A stretch of DNA of 51,879 nucleotides, from assembly GCA_024280855.1 (NCBI GenBank), contig JAJRPG010000098.1, forward strand, positions 1-51,879. The letters are read 5' to 3'. The position numbers were made by a program, and so were the translations under genes. The DNA comes from Planctomycetota bacterium. Its GTDB lineage: Bacteria > Planctomycetota > Phycisphaerae > UBA1845. The notes under the pieces were generated by a model. The model had not been told where the DNA came from. It searched no databases and was given only the letters and a program-made list of their open reading frames with translations. Position 1 is the first letter of the stretch; every line of letters starts with the position of its first letter. Positions 8,802 to 17,710 of the stretch are shown here, in pieces.

Positions 8802-10839
8802 CTGGAAACTCTCTTCGCACTCTGAAAAACACACCGTAATCATCTTCTTCTGATTCAGGCAGGCCCAGGCGGTCGTACTCCAAAACAAGCTCGCCGGACA
8901 ATTGGCCAATCTCAAAATCAATGCCGGCTGAGACATCCCAAGCCTGGGTAATGCCTCTGCTGGAATCCCTTTCGTAACGATAGCTAAGCCGCTCCACGAT
9001 GGAAACGGTATCGCTCATCCGTAGGTGATGATCGAGCTGAACATCGACCAGGGTGACGTTGCGATTATCGAAGCCGCCTTCAAATAATAGCCTGGAGATT
9101 CGCGTTGATAGATCGATGGTGCGGGCGGATGATTGCAACATGTGGTACAGGCCATTAACGTGAAAAGCGTCGTAAGGCTCGATCGTATCGTCGAAGATTT
9201 CGTACTCGACGTCCCAGGAATACTTCTTTTTTTCGTACCTGACGCCCAGACGATGATGATTGGTTCTATCGGCGCGACGGGCAAAACCGAACGAGACCTC
9301 ATCCTCCTGGTTACGGTAAGAAAGTCGATAGTACGGCGTAAAGCCGTTGGCGAACTTTTGTTCTATGCTGAAATCCACGCGGACCGTATCGAGTTTCCCG
9401 TTTGCTGGCGTGCGAAACAGATAATCAACCCATACCGTGTCACCATCTGCAATGATGCCAGTCCGAACGCGGGAAATGCGTGTGACGTTTCCCTGTCGAA
9501 AAACGATATAGTCAACACCGGCTAAATATATTCGGCGGTTGCCCGTGTCGGTGACAACCACGCTAGCTAGGTCTACATTACGATTGCCCAGGGTGATGGG
9601 GATAGGGTCGCGGAAGGTCGCGGATTCGTCGAGTACTAATCTACGGCCTTCGTCGCTATCTACTTTTTCTGTGTCATAAGCGAGGGCGAGATTGGCCCGC
9701 AGTTGGCCAAAGCGATTGTTTCGGTTGTATTGCCAGTCTATCGAAGCGCCGTATTGTGTCGTGTTGATGTCATTTTCGACGTCTTCATAAAGCGAGAAAG
9801 CATCAAAAGTCGTGGTGAGATTACTGTATGCCTGATGCACGGCTTGGAAGTCTACGCGCTGCGTCTCCACGTCCAGCCCGGCGTATCGTTCCCGATTGAA
9901 TTGGTATTTATAACTCGTTTGAAAATTGTCGGAATGCGAAAGCGTTAGTTGCGGGCCGATCTCAAAAATGTCTCTTGCGAAGTCGCCACTTTCCTCTTGC
10001 CATCTGAACCGAGTGCGCAGCGTATGCTGAAACTGTTGGCCAAAGGCAATTTCGTCGTCCACGATGAGCAAATCTCGCGTCGTCTCAAACCGCAGATTGG
10101 TTCCTTGAAACCGCTGCTGGTTTTCTGAATGGTCATAAGAAAGCTTTAATATGCGGTGTTCGTCGAGGTTCCAATCCAGGTTGTAATGCAACGTGCTATC
10201 GGTGAATTCCTCGTCATCGCGGCGGTTACGATTGCCGCGGCGGTCGGTGCGGGTGAAATCGTAAGTTAATTCCATCGGTATGATATCGTGTGCGTAGACC
10301 CAACTGGTTCCGAAACTGGTACGTCTTTCGGTTAAGGTCGGCTGAAATCGACGATTGATACGATTGTCGCGGCGCAAGCCATAGATTGATCCTGAAAATG
10401 CGCTGCCGGGGAAAATATTTACTCTGGCGTCATATTCGAGCAGATAGCCTCGGTCGGTTTCGGATTGGTGGTCGAAATTCGTACTTTCCTGAAAATGATC
10501 CTGGGCTAAGCCAAAATTCAGGTCGGCGCGGTAGGTCAAAAATTTGGCGTCGATTAGTGTGCCGCCGAGCGTTAAGCCAAATTTTTCCTCGAAACGCCAT
10601 TCGCGATTGGTCTGCTTTCGCTTGAAAGGGAAGCGCTGGCTACGAGACTGGATGTCGGTGTAGGCTAACTGGGATTCTAGCTCGAGATAGATGTCGCCAT
10701 AATCGAGGGTGAGTAGGCCCCTGGTTTCTTGATGTTTAGCCTTATCTTCTTCGGCTATAGCCATGGTAATAGTCCCCGCTAGTACGCATACTGCGGAGAC
10801 TAACAGGGGGGTGACTCGTGTGATGGGTACGCCGTTCAT
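8785..10839 (-). CDS. Outer-membrane beta-barrel, putative porin of a cytochrome conduit (operon gene 1)
   Basis: 684 residues with a signal peptide (hydrophobic residues about 10-28, then AEEDK). The rest is a long series of alternating amphipathic strands rich in aromatic, Arg, Asp and Asn residues ('TLHYNLDWNLDEHRILKLSY', 'FTPYYRLSYRNQEDEVSFGF', 'HHRLGVRYEKKKYSWDVEYE'), as expected of a large barrel. Residues about 428-474 form a small module (VVVTD, then GVDYIVFRQGNVTRI, then DGDTVWVDY) that I recall from other large barrel and surface proteins. It has no CXXCH. It lacks the N-terminal CXXC of MtrB, and the last residue is Arg rather than an aromatic, so I do not assign it to MtrB/PioB. 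It is the first gene of a five-gene operon with two NHL propellers and two multiheme cytochromes, which supports a porin-cytochrome role by context. Confidence 0.72.
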   Translation of the reverse strand: MNGVPITRVTPLLVSAVCVLAGTITMAIAEEDKAKHQETRGLLTLDYGDIYLELESQLAYTDIQSRSQRFPFKRKQTNREWRFEEKFGLTLGGTLIDAKFLTYRADLNFGLAQDHFQESTNFDHQSETDRGYLLEYDARVNIFPGSAFSGSIYGLRRDNRINRRFQPTLTERRTSFGTSWVYAHDIIPMELTYDFTRTDRRGNRNRRDDEEFTDSTLHYNLDWNLDEHRILKLSYDHSENQQRFQGTNLRFETTRDLLIVDDEIAFGQQFQHTLRTRFRWQEESGDFARDIFEIGPQLTLSHSDNFQTSYKYQFNRERYAGLDVETQRVDFQAVHQAYSNLTTTFDAFSLYEDVENDINTTQYGASIDWQYNRNNRFGQLRANLALAYDTEKVDSDEGRRLVLDESATFRDPIPITLGNRNVDLASVVVTDTGNRRIYLAGVDYIVFRQGNVTRISRVRTGIIADGDTVWVDYLFRTPANGKLDTVRVDFSIEQKFANGFTPYYRLSYRNQEDEVSFGFARRADRTNHHRLGVRYEKKKYSWDVEYEIFDDTIEPYDAFHVNGLYHMLQSSARTIDLSTRISRLLFEGGFDNRNVTLVDVQLDHHLRMSDTVSIVERLSYRYERDSSRGITQAWDVSAGIDFEIGQLSGELVLEYDRLGLPESEEDDYGVFFRVRREFPDALLR

Positions 10840-11003
10840 CGCACGTCTTTCTTAACTTCCACATGACAACTTCATTCAACTTAATGTTCTATAGACGATT
10901 AGGCCAAAAGTGGCAAGATAGTCTATTGAAAATTGCACCGTAAATGGGTAATGTGTTCTTGGCGTGAAGGGCACGCCACGGCAAATAGAAAATGATATGG
11001 ACT
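10840..11003. promoter_or_regulatory. Divergent intergenic region between conduit operon and 5-heme lipoprotein
   Basis: About 160 bases separate the start of the minus-strand barrel operon (10839) from the start of the plus-strand 5-heme gene (about 11004). Both promoters must lie here or inside the genes. No confident -35/-10 pair or operator palindrome is visible. The arrangement would allow co-regulation of the two transcripts. Confidence 0.4.
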
Positions 11004-11561
11004 ATGCGCAAGGTTAGATGGACCATCGTTGTGGGTGCATTGGTTTTGTGGGGCTGTTCAACAAGCACCCGCGATAAGTTTTCGCATTGGTTTTTTGAAA
11101 TTCCTGATGAGTCCGCGCCAGTTGCGGTCTCTGATGATGGCCTACCTGCGGCGATGCCTGCCAAAGGACTAGCTGTGGTGATTAATCACTATACCTCTAC
11201 CCATCCGCCATACCTTAAACATCAATGTCTGGTTTGCCATTCTCAGGAAAACCAAATGCAGCCGCGTGAAGACGAAGCCTTGCTAAATGTCTGCCGTGAT
11301 TGTCATACGAAGTATTTTACGGAAAAGGTTGGCCATGCGCCAGTGGCCCAGGGCGAATGTATCACTTGTCACGACATGCACCGTAGCATGCAGCCCGCGT
11401 TGCTAAAACTCACGGTCTTTGAAACGTGTATTGAATGTCACGATGAGCCGGAAGATTTGAGCGAAGAGGCTCACGGCGGCGACAACATCGAAAATTGCAC
11501 CCGCTGCCATGATCCTCATTTTGGTGAGGGCGTGCTGCTGCGAAAACGACTTACAGGCTAA
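11004..11561 (+). CDS. Pentaheme lipoprotein cytochrome
   Basis: About 185-residue predicted lipoprotein cytochrome. It starts at 11004 (MRKVRW) or 10992; neither has a strong ribosome-binding site. The hydrophobic run ends in the lipobox LVLWGC. Five CXXCH motifs follow after about 65 residues: CLVCH, CRDCH, CITCH, CIECH and CTRCH, with paired 'CHDMHR' and 'CHDPHFGEG' ends typical of doubled-CXXCH proteins. The segment between lipobox and hemes is Pro/Ala-rich and could tether the heme domain away from a membrane. It is divergent from the conduit operon and followed by a monoheme lipoprotein 46 bases downstream. Probably an inner- or outer-membrane-anchored periplasmic electron shuttle; partner unknown. 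Confidence 0.85.
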   Translation: MRKVRWTIVVGALVLWGCSTSTRDKFSHWFFEIPDESAPVAVSDDGLPAAMPAKGLAVVINHYTSTHPPYLKHQCLVCHSQENQMQPREDEALLNVCRDCHTKYFTEKVGHAPVAQGECITCHDMHRSMQPALLKLTVFETCIECHDEPEDLSEEAHGGDNIENCTRCHDPHFGEGVLLRKRLTG

Positions 11562-11607
11562 GAATGATGTTTGCGAAGGCTTGCGCGATGCACGGAGTGA
11601 ATGAATT

Positions 11608-12126
11608 ATGCAAAACCTAATTACAAAATCCACAAGTTTACGCATATTGCTTTCATGCCTATCGATAGGGTTTATTTCCGTAGCTGGGTGCGGTACGAAT
11701 TTTGAAGATATTTTGTTTCAGGTAACTTCTGCTGCGGGTCGCACAGCCGTTGATGCCTTTGTGACTGACGTAGCAAATGCCATTGCGGGCGTCGAAGATG
11801 TTGATGGCTCCGGCGATAATGGCGCAAACAACGATTCTGATAATGACAATGGTTCAACAGACGACAATGATGCTGGCTCAGGTGATTTGGATAGCCTCAT
11901 CGGTGATTTAGCTAACGGTGAAGACCTGTACACGGTGAATAATTGCGGCGCTTGCCATTGCGCGGACGGCGTCGGCGGGTGTGCGCTTGACGCCCCATCG
12001 ATCGTAGGTGTAAGCACGAATGTCGCGGATATAGTATTGCGAGGCAGTAATCCCCACGCTGGCGGGAAGTTCAATTTCTCAGACCAAGAAATCGCCGACT
12101 TGGTTGCTTATTTGGCTTCATTGTAA
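11608..12126 (+). CDS. Monoheme lipoprotein cytochrome c with acidic linker
   Basis: 172 residues. The signal sequence ends in lipobox VAGC (about residue 28). A helical stretch follows, then a low-complexity Asp/Asn/Gly/Ser linker (residues about 67-95), then a small class I-like cytochrome c domain with one CGACH and a C-terminal helix 'FSDQEIADLVAYLASL'. The position normally holding the distal Met (just before that helix) reads HAGGKFNF with no Met, so the sixth ligand may differ. Two extra Cys (CHCADGVGGC) flank the heme motif. It lies 46 bases after the 5-heme gene and is probably co-transcribed. The flexible linker would let the heme domain swing between partners. Confidence 0.8.
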   Translation: MQNLITKSTSLRILLSCLSIGFISVAGCGTNFEDILFQVTSAAGRTAVDAFVTDVANAIAGVEDVDGSGDNGANNDSDNDNGSTDDNDAGSGDLDSLIGDLANGEDLYTVNNCGACHCADGVGGCALDAPSIVGVSTNVADIVLRGSNPHAGGKFNFSDQEIADLVAYLASL

Positions 12127-12326
12127 CTAGCACTTTAATCAATCTAATCGGGCCGTCCTCTCAAGCCATAATTCTTTGATTTTAGATTTTACTAAGTGTT
12201 TGGCGTCTATTCCATTGCACTAGGATTTTCGATTCTGTAGAATGGCGAGTCCGATGCGTTTATGCGGATCGTAAGTCCGCCGCTCTTAGGCCTACACAAG
12301 CCATTATTTTGGACGGGAGTAATTCT

Positions 12327-12740
12327 ATGAAAAAAATGATCGTTATCGCGTTGATGGGTGCGCTTATTATTCCACTTGTCAGCGCACAGGGGGATGAAGC
12401 CGTATGCACTTCGGCGTCTGCGGGTAGTCAAACTTCAATGACTACTGGTTCATTTTATAACGCTGGGCAAGCTATCATTGGCGTAACTACAAACGGGACA
12501 ATCGAAGTTCTTGCTGGCGTCATGCATTGCATGTTGGTTAGCGGGTTGTCGCCAACTGGAGATTGCGATTTTAGTTTGTTCGTCGACCTACCAGACCTGC
12601 CAACATTGACAAGTAACGATTGTTTTCTAGGTCCGGTCAACCCATTTATTAATCTTGGCTGTACATGCTCGGACTTTAATGAAGACGGCCTCATCGACTT
12701 ATTAGATGCGGCTGCGTTTCAATTAGCCGTCAGCAATTAG
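12327..12740 (+). CDS. Small secreted protein with dockerin-like C-terminus
   Basis: 137-residue exported protein. The ATG at 12327 is supported by a GGGAG site 8 bases upstream and by the signal peptide MKKMIVIALMGALIIPLVSA. The middle is a short unassigned beta-rich domain ('GSFYNAGQAIIGVTTNGTIE'). The C-terminus reads CTCSDFNEDGLIDLLDAA, one calcium-loop repeat of the dockerin type, like the tails of the proteins at 444-2219 and 29668-34128. Six Cys suggest disulfides. Function is unknown. It starts a cluster of three exported proteins on the plus strand. Confidence 0.75.
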   Translation: MKKMIVIALMGALIIPLVSAQGDEAVCTSASAGSQTSMTTGSFYNAGQAIIGVTTNGTIEVLAGVMHCMLVSGLSPTGDCDFSLFVDLPDLPTLTSNDCFLGPVNPFINLGCTCSDFNEDGLIDLLDAAAFQLAVSN

Positions 12741-12850
12741 ATACAGATCAACTGAGACCTGTCGAATGGTCTTCACATGAAATTAGATAATCACAATATA
12801 GAAAACGGTGCGGGTTGGGATGATTCGCACTATTGCAAGGAGCGGAATCG

Positions 12851-14665
12851 ATGAGCAAAAAAAAGTTATTGAAAAGTTTGGCTATGGGTATCTTGTTCGC
12901 AAATTGTGGGCTAGCGTCCGCGATGGAAAAAGAAATCTTATCAGAACAAAAATCAGAAGTAGGATCACCACTGCAAAAAACGCAGGTCGATCAGACCGCA
13001 GCAACTCAAGAAGAAGGTAACGAGATTGCTGATACTCAAGACAGTACACAAAGCGCTGTTATGGCTGATGCGGACATTCGTACAGAAGACTCGCAATCGG
13101 CAAGTAATACAAGTGCCCAACAAACGGCATCTGCTCCAATTCTCGATAGTGATGCTTTGCGAATTAGCTTTCAAGCGCTGCTTCGTGATAACAACGGCGT
13201 CCCGCTAGCAGGCCCGGCTAAACTTGCATTTAATATCTACGACACTGGCGGCACACTTATTGAAGGACCAATTTCCGTTGGTTTTGTCGCGTTAACCAAT
13301 GGCGTCGCCGATACGACTTTTCCTGTATTGGCATCGAGTTTTGATGGTAGCGGCCGCGAGCTGGGCGTGATTGTAGATGGTGGCACAGAATTAAGCCCGC
13401 GTCTTCCACTGGTTACTGTACCCTACGCACTGAGAGTCGATCGCGTGGCCAGTGCTGAACTCGACGACGATATCGAGCTGGGTTCGGCTAGCGTTCACGG
13501 CAAATTAGCCACATGGAATGCGACGAATGATGTTGAGTCGATTGAGCTTGTGGGTAGCTCGGCCAGAATTAGCACTTACGGTTCTGATGGGCTGGAGCAA
13601 ATCCGTCTGCATGGCGTTTCATATGGCGAAATGATCATGTACGATCAAGATAACAATGATGAAGCTGTTCGACTCGGCGCCTCCCGGTCTTTCTCTTTTC
13701 CTGGTTTTCCAACTATTGATACTGGCGGGAGACTTCAGCTTCGCAATGGCGTGGGTAGCCTGCGTTCTCAATTGACAAGCTCAACAAACGCAGGAACTTT
13801 GTCTCTATATAATGGAAGCAATACACTTGCAACACAGGTAAGTGTTGATGCGGAGGGATCGGGACTGTTTTCTGCACGTGATGCGAATGGCACGGTCACA
13901 GTCGTGATTGAAGGCGCGGAGATTAGCACAGACGGCGCACAAATTACCCTGCGAGATGCATCTGGTGTTGATACTGTATTCATCGATGCCCAAGAAGGCG
14001 CTGGCGCTGCGCTGCGGTTAGCTGATGAAACAGGCAACCAAAAGATTATTATGGACGCTCAGGAAGGCTCGGCTGGTGGCGGCGTCATATACCTTTATAA
14101 CAACGCTGGTGTTAACACCATTGAAATCGACGCCGAAGAATCTGATAGCGCGTCGGCTATACGTCTTAAGGACTCGTCGGGGATCACGCGAATCACACTC
14201 GATCCACAAAGAACAGGCGGTGGTCGGGTCATCACGCCGGTTTTGCAAATCACGGGAGGTTCTGACCTATCTGAACAGTTCGACATCAGCGGCGATACCA
14301 AGCCTGGTATGGTTGTATCCATTAATCCGAATGCAGAAGGTAAACTTGTTATAAGCCATGAAGCTTATGACAGAAAAGTGGCTGGCATCATCAGTGGCGC
14401 GAATGGCGTGCTTCCCGGTATGCTCATGGGGCAACAAGGCTCTGAGGCAAACGGCGCACACGCGGTCGCCTTATCGGGGCGGGTCTACTGCTTTGCCGAG
14501 CAATCAGCTGGCACGATCATGGCTGGTGATCTTCTGACAACTTCCTCGGTTCCGGGACACTGCATGAAGGTGACAGATCATGTTAAAGCCCAGGGCGCGA
14601 TCATCGGAAAATCTATGGGTACGGTGAAAAACGGTATGGTTTTAGTCTTGGTAAACTTGCAGTAA
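12851..14665 (+). CDS. Exported fibre-like repeat protein
   Basis: 604 residues. The ATG at 12851 follows an AAGGAG site (12836-12841), and a signal peptide (MSKKKLLKSLAMG to about GLASA) follows. Residues about 30-100 are Gln/Ser/Thr/Glu-rich and probably disordered. Residues about 105-210 form a domain beginning 'LRISFQALLRDNNGVPLAGP'. From about 215 to 460 the chain is made of short repeats of the form 'I-x-L-x-D-x-S-G-x-x-x-I-x-I-D-A-x-E', a pattern expected of a beta-solenoid or trimeric fibre. The last about 120 residues (GMVVSINPNAEGKLV, GRVYCFAEQSAGTI, GDLLTTSSVPGHCM, VLVLVNLQ) form a compact C-terminal domain I recall from many bacterial surface and tail-fibre-like proteins. A surface filament or adhesin is likely. 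It is followed 22 bases later by a protease gene. Confidence 0.75.
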   Translation: MSKKKLLKSLAMGILFANCGLASAMEKEILSEQKSEVGSPLQKTQVDQTAATQEEGNEIADTQDSTQSAVMADADIRTEDSQSASNTSAQQTASAPILDSDALRISFQALLRDNNGVPLAGPAKLAFNIYDTGGTLIEGPISVGFVALTNGVADTTFPVLASSFDGSGRELGVIVDGGTELSPRLPLVTVPYALRVDRVASAELDDDIELGSASVHGKLATWNATNDVESIELVGSSARISTYGSDGLEQIRLHGVSYGEMIMYDQDNNDEAVRLGASRSFSFPGFPTIDTGGRLQLRNGVGSLRSQLTSSTNAGTLSLYNGSNTLATQVSVDAEGSGLFSARDANGTVTVVIEGAEISTDGAQITLRDASGVDTVFIDAQEGAGAALRLADETGNQKIIMDAQEGSAGGGVIYLYNNAGVNTIEIDAEESDSASAIRLKDSSGITRITLDPQRTGGGRVITPVLQITGGSDLSEQFDISGDTKPGMVVSINPNAEGKLVISHEAYDRKVAGIISGANGVLPGMLMGQQGSEANGAHAVALSGRVYCFAEQSAGTIMAGDLLTTSSVPGHCMKVTDHVKAQGAIIGKSMGTVKNGMVLVLVNLQ

Positions 14666-14687
14666 CTTAACATATAGGAGGCCTCTG

Positions 14688-16199
14688 ATGAAAACGAAAA
14701 TCATCACGGCTATGGTTTGCTGCTTTTTTTGCCGCATGACCCACGCCACGACGTTCAATGTCGAAATCGATTACATGGTCTCTACTGGCCATACTCATAA
14801 ACCCAGCACAGCTGTTATCAATGCAGTCAAAGCGGCATTTGCATGCCAGGGTCATACGCTCAATATCGATCTTGATGATGCTATTCCACATATAAACACA
14901 CTCGTACGCAATCCCAACAGCTGCACAAGCAGCTTGTTTGGCTACGACAACAATACAAACACGAGTTTTGGACAAATACGTCAAACTTATTTTGACCATG
15001 ATGGACAGGCTGGATGGTTCTATGGCGTATTTGTACACCGATACGAGAATACGTCCTGCGTCACATCCGGTAGTTCAGGATTATCTAACGGCGGGCAATT
15101 TTTCATCGTTAGCTTAGGAGGATTCTCTGGCCTAACGGGGACCCCCTTTGATAACGCAGCGACGCTCATGCACGAATTTGGGCACAATCTAGGCTTATCC
15201 CACTGCGGTACTCAAACCTGTGGTAATGATACGACAGTGAGTGATTATGTAGGCCCGTATGTACCCAATATGCCCAGCACGATGGCCTACCAGTATCAGC
15301 TCGCCGGAGTCGAGACCAATATGGAGTGCCAAGGGTTGTCACTACCCATGTCGCTTTATAAGGAAATTGATTATTCTCACGGTATTATGTGTTCGCAGAA
15401 TGAGGATGCGCTGAATGAACGAATCGGTTCTTACATGACCGAACTCGATTGGGATTGTGACGGGATACTTGAGACATCGGTTGCCCAAAACATCAATAGC
15501 GCAGCTAGTGGCTGGTGTGGCGCGGGCGGCAACCGTACAAACGTCCGCGACTATAACGAATGGGCAAACCTTTCACCTGGCGTCTCGTTGTTAGCAGCTA
15601 GTCAGACCGGTGATTACAAGGATTTGCTTGAGGCCGATTACCTATTTATTGATTCAACCAACCAAGATGAAATCCGTTCGATCGCGCAGGAATTCATCAC
15701 GACTAATAAACGGCCTGAGATGCTCAACCCTTTGCTTCAAGCGGCACAATCGGGTGATGCCGATCTGCTAGCGCCTGCCAAAGTTCTCACTTTCGATCGC
15801 AATGACCAAGATCAGGTAAAAAGTTTTGCTACGCAGATATTAGAAGAGCGGCGTGTTCAAAATGACGAACAGCCCTGCATCTCTGCGGAAGATTCACAGC
15901 AGCAGCGGATTCAGCAAGGCGGATGTGGTCAGCCAACACTGACTACGGAGTCATGTTTTGGCGGTAGTAACGTCTATGTCGGCGATCTTGCCTGCATTCC
16001 ATTGTTCGGGTGTTTCTCAGTTGGTACATGCTTTTTCCCAAAAGATACGATCGCCGGCGCTCAGGCTGCGTACTCATCCAACAGTCGTTTCTATCTCAAG
16101 CCAAAGACTTATGATGAGACCAATGGTTTGCTACTAAACAAGGCAGGTATATGGACGTGTGGCCGAAGTGACGGAACCGGCTCTGCACTGATTAAATAG
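14688..16199 (+). CDS. Secreted metzincin zinc metalloprotease
   Basis: 503 residues, with a good AGGAGG site about 7 bases before the ATG. The signal peptide ends near 'CRMTHA'. The zinc motif HEFGHNLGLSH (162-172) matches the metzincin consensus HExxHxxGxxH, and a Met-turn STMAY (Met199) follows, so catalytic competence is likely. The N-terminal 160 residues are reprolysin-like ('YGVFVHRYENTSC'). The C-terminal 250 residues have no domain I recognise and contain paired Cys. It is probably co-transcribed with the fibre protein 22 bases upstream and may process it or other surface proteins; that link is inference. Downstream there is no clear terminator, but an inverted pair of family A repeats. 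Confidence 0.85.
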   Translation: MKTKIITAMVCCFFCRMTHATTFNVEIDYMVSTGHTHKPSTAVINAVKAAFACQGHTLNIDLDDAIPHINTLVRNPNSCTSSLFGYDNNTNTSFGQIRQTYFDHDGQAGWFYGVFVHRYENTSCVTSGSSGLSNGGQFFIVSLGGFSGLTGTPFDNAATLMHEFGHNLGLSHCGTQTCGNDTTVSDYVGPYVPNMPSTMAYQYQLAGVETNMECQGLSLPMSLYKEIDYSHGIMCSQNEDALNERIGSYMTELDWDCDGILETSVAQNINSAASGWCGAGGNRTNVRDYNEWANLSPGVSLLAASQTGDYKDLLEADYLFIDSTNQDEIRSIAQEFITTNKRPEMLNPLLQAAQSGDADLLAPAKVLTFDRNDQDQVKSFATQILEERRVQNDEQPCISAEDSQQQRIQQGGCGQPTLTTESCFGGSNVYVGDLACIPLFGCFSVGTCFFPKDTIAGAQAAYSSNSRFYLKPKTYDETNGLLLNKAGIWTCGRSDGTGSALIK

Positions 16200-16284
16200 T
16201 TGATCACAGCGTAAGGTGAGATGCTCGTATCGCATGCAATCTCCTTGACTATTAACTTGATCGCCAAGATGGTGGTGCAACACT

Positions 16285-16360
16285 CGTCATACTCGCGCAG
16301 GCGGGTATCCAGTCTTTATGGCCGGCATGTTGCTGGATTCCCGCCTACGCGGGAATGACG
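16285..16360. repeat. Inverted pair of family A palindromic repeats (copies 2 and 3)
   Basis: One copy in reverse orientation (16285-16312, CGTCATACTCGCGCAGGCGG then GTATCCAG) and one forward (16333-16360, CTGGATTCCCGCCTACGCGG then GAATGACG) are separated by 20 bases. Together they can fold as one long stem. They lie between the convergent metzincin and cytochrome b genes, a typical place for REP/BIME-like elements, and may stabilise or terminate both transcripts. Confidence 0.85.
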
Positions 16361-16463
16361 GCTAGTAGAATGGCGAGATACAAGGCCGCAGCATGCGCTT
16401 CCGCAGTGTTACTTGCAATTCGTTGTGAAGTATTCGGCATATTTTGTATACGCGAATACTGTT

Positions 16464-17639
16464 CTAATGTGCTGGCGGTTCGGCATCCGCAGTGTCATCA
16501 AGCGGCACTGGCCAGCCTTTCAGCGTTATATGATATCGCTGGCCAAAGAATGTCTGCTCGGTCTCGGATATATGTCCGAGATAGCCAAGGAACATAGCGC
16601 CAAGTAAACCGAATAGGCCTAGTCCTACCGCGATGGGGCGTTTCCTGGGATGCCTCTCCTTGCCACGGTCGAGAAATGGCCAAAGTAGCAAAAGGACGAA
16701 TGGAACCGAACAGCCAATGATGCCCATCAATGCGCCGTATGGCCCTTCGAAGTATTTCAATAGTTGATAAGACGGTAGGAAATACCACTCTGGCTTAATG
16801 TGTGGCGGAGTTTGAAGCGCGTTCGCAGGTTCGCCGATTTCCCACGGTGACACCACGGACAATGTCACCAAAACCGCAAGCATCATCATCACGACGACAC
16901 CTTCCTTGGCGACATGTACTGGGAAAAATGGTATGCCATGTTCGGGCTTTAATGGCGCCTCCTCACCCACGCGTTCTAATGTAGCTAAATTGCTTAGTCG
17001 CATCAGAAACAAATGAACCGCTATGACACCGGTGAGCGCCCAAGGAAGCAAAATAACGTGAACGACAAAAAACCGTGATAGTGTTTCACCTGTGACGGCA
17101 TCGCCTCCACGAAGAAAATATTGCAACCAATCACCAATCACAGGCACCTTGCTCGCGGACTCCGTACCGACCGTGGTTGCCCAAAACGCAATCTGGTTCC
17201 ACGGTAACAAATAGCCTGTAAAGCCAAATGTGATAGTCAGGATAAAGAGAATGACCCCTGTCACCCAGGTAAGCTCTCTTGGTTTTTTATAGGCTCCCAT
17301 GAAAAAGGTGCGGATCATGTGCAGGATAACTGCGAAGATCATCATCGACGCACCCCACGCGTGAATCTGCCGATATAGCCAACCAAACTGAACCTCTGCG
17401 GTGATGTATTGAATGGATTTATGCGCAGCCTCGGGAGTGGGCCTATAGTAAATGAGCAGCATAATGCCGGTAATGGTTTGACTGATAAACAGTAGCAGCG
17501 ACAAACTACCTAATACGTGCAGCCAACCGGTGTGCGGCGGCAGGCGTTTGAATGCTTGTTTGGAGATAAGTTCTCCGGCTAACTTAGTATCGTACCGATC
17601 GTCGAAGAATTGTTTGACCGTATTAACCAAACCCATCAT
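16464..17639 (-). CDS. Cytochrome b of a Rieske/cytochrome b complex
   Basis: 391-residue polytopic membrane protein that forms the quinol-oxidising core. The two heme b ligand pairs are visible: IHAWGASMMIFAVILH (H-x13-H) and HVILLPWALTGVIAVH (H-x14-H). The x14 spacing in the second pair is the one known for cytochrome b6 rather than bc1. The Qo-site motif PEWY is present (KPEWYFLPSYQLLKY), as is the cd helix ('WATTVGTESASKVPVIG'). N-terminal (b6-like) and C-terminal (subunit IV-like) halves are fused in one chain. No Cys is present near the first helix for a covalent heme c(i). It is third in an operon after the nine-heme cytochrome and the Rieske protein, with a 71-base gap from the latter. 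Confidence 0.95.
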   Translation of the reverse strand: MMGLVNTVKQFFDDRYDTKLAGELISKQAFKRLPPHTGWLHVLGSLSLLLFISQTITGIMLLIYYRPTPEAAHKSIQYITAEVQFGWLYRQIHAWGASMMIFAVILHMIRTFFMGAYKKPRELTWVTGVILFILTITFGFTGYLLPWNQIAFWATTVGTESASKVPVIGDWLQYFLRGGDAVTGETLSRFFVVHVILLPWALTGVIAVHLFLMRLSNLATLERVGEEAPLKPEHGIPFFPVHVAKEGVVVMMMLAVLVTLSVVSPWEIGEPANALQTPPHIKPEWYFLPSYQLLKYFEGPYGALMGIIGCSVPFVLLLLWPFLDRGKERHPRKRPIAVGLGLFGLLGAMFLGYLGHISETEQTFFGQRYHITLKGWPVPLDDTADAEPPAH

Positions 17640-17710
17640 ATATTCACTTTTCTACGAATCAGCCAATATCCCTACTACACACAGTCCGCTCATCTAAATA
17701 AACGCAGCAT

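Noticed and set aside
8785-10839. Assigning the barrel as MtrB/PioB
   Set aside because: It lacks the N-terminal CXXC and an aromatic C-terminal residue; the name would rest on context alone.
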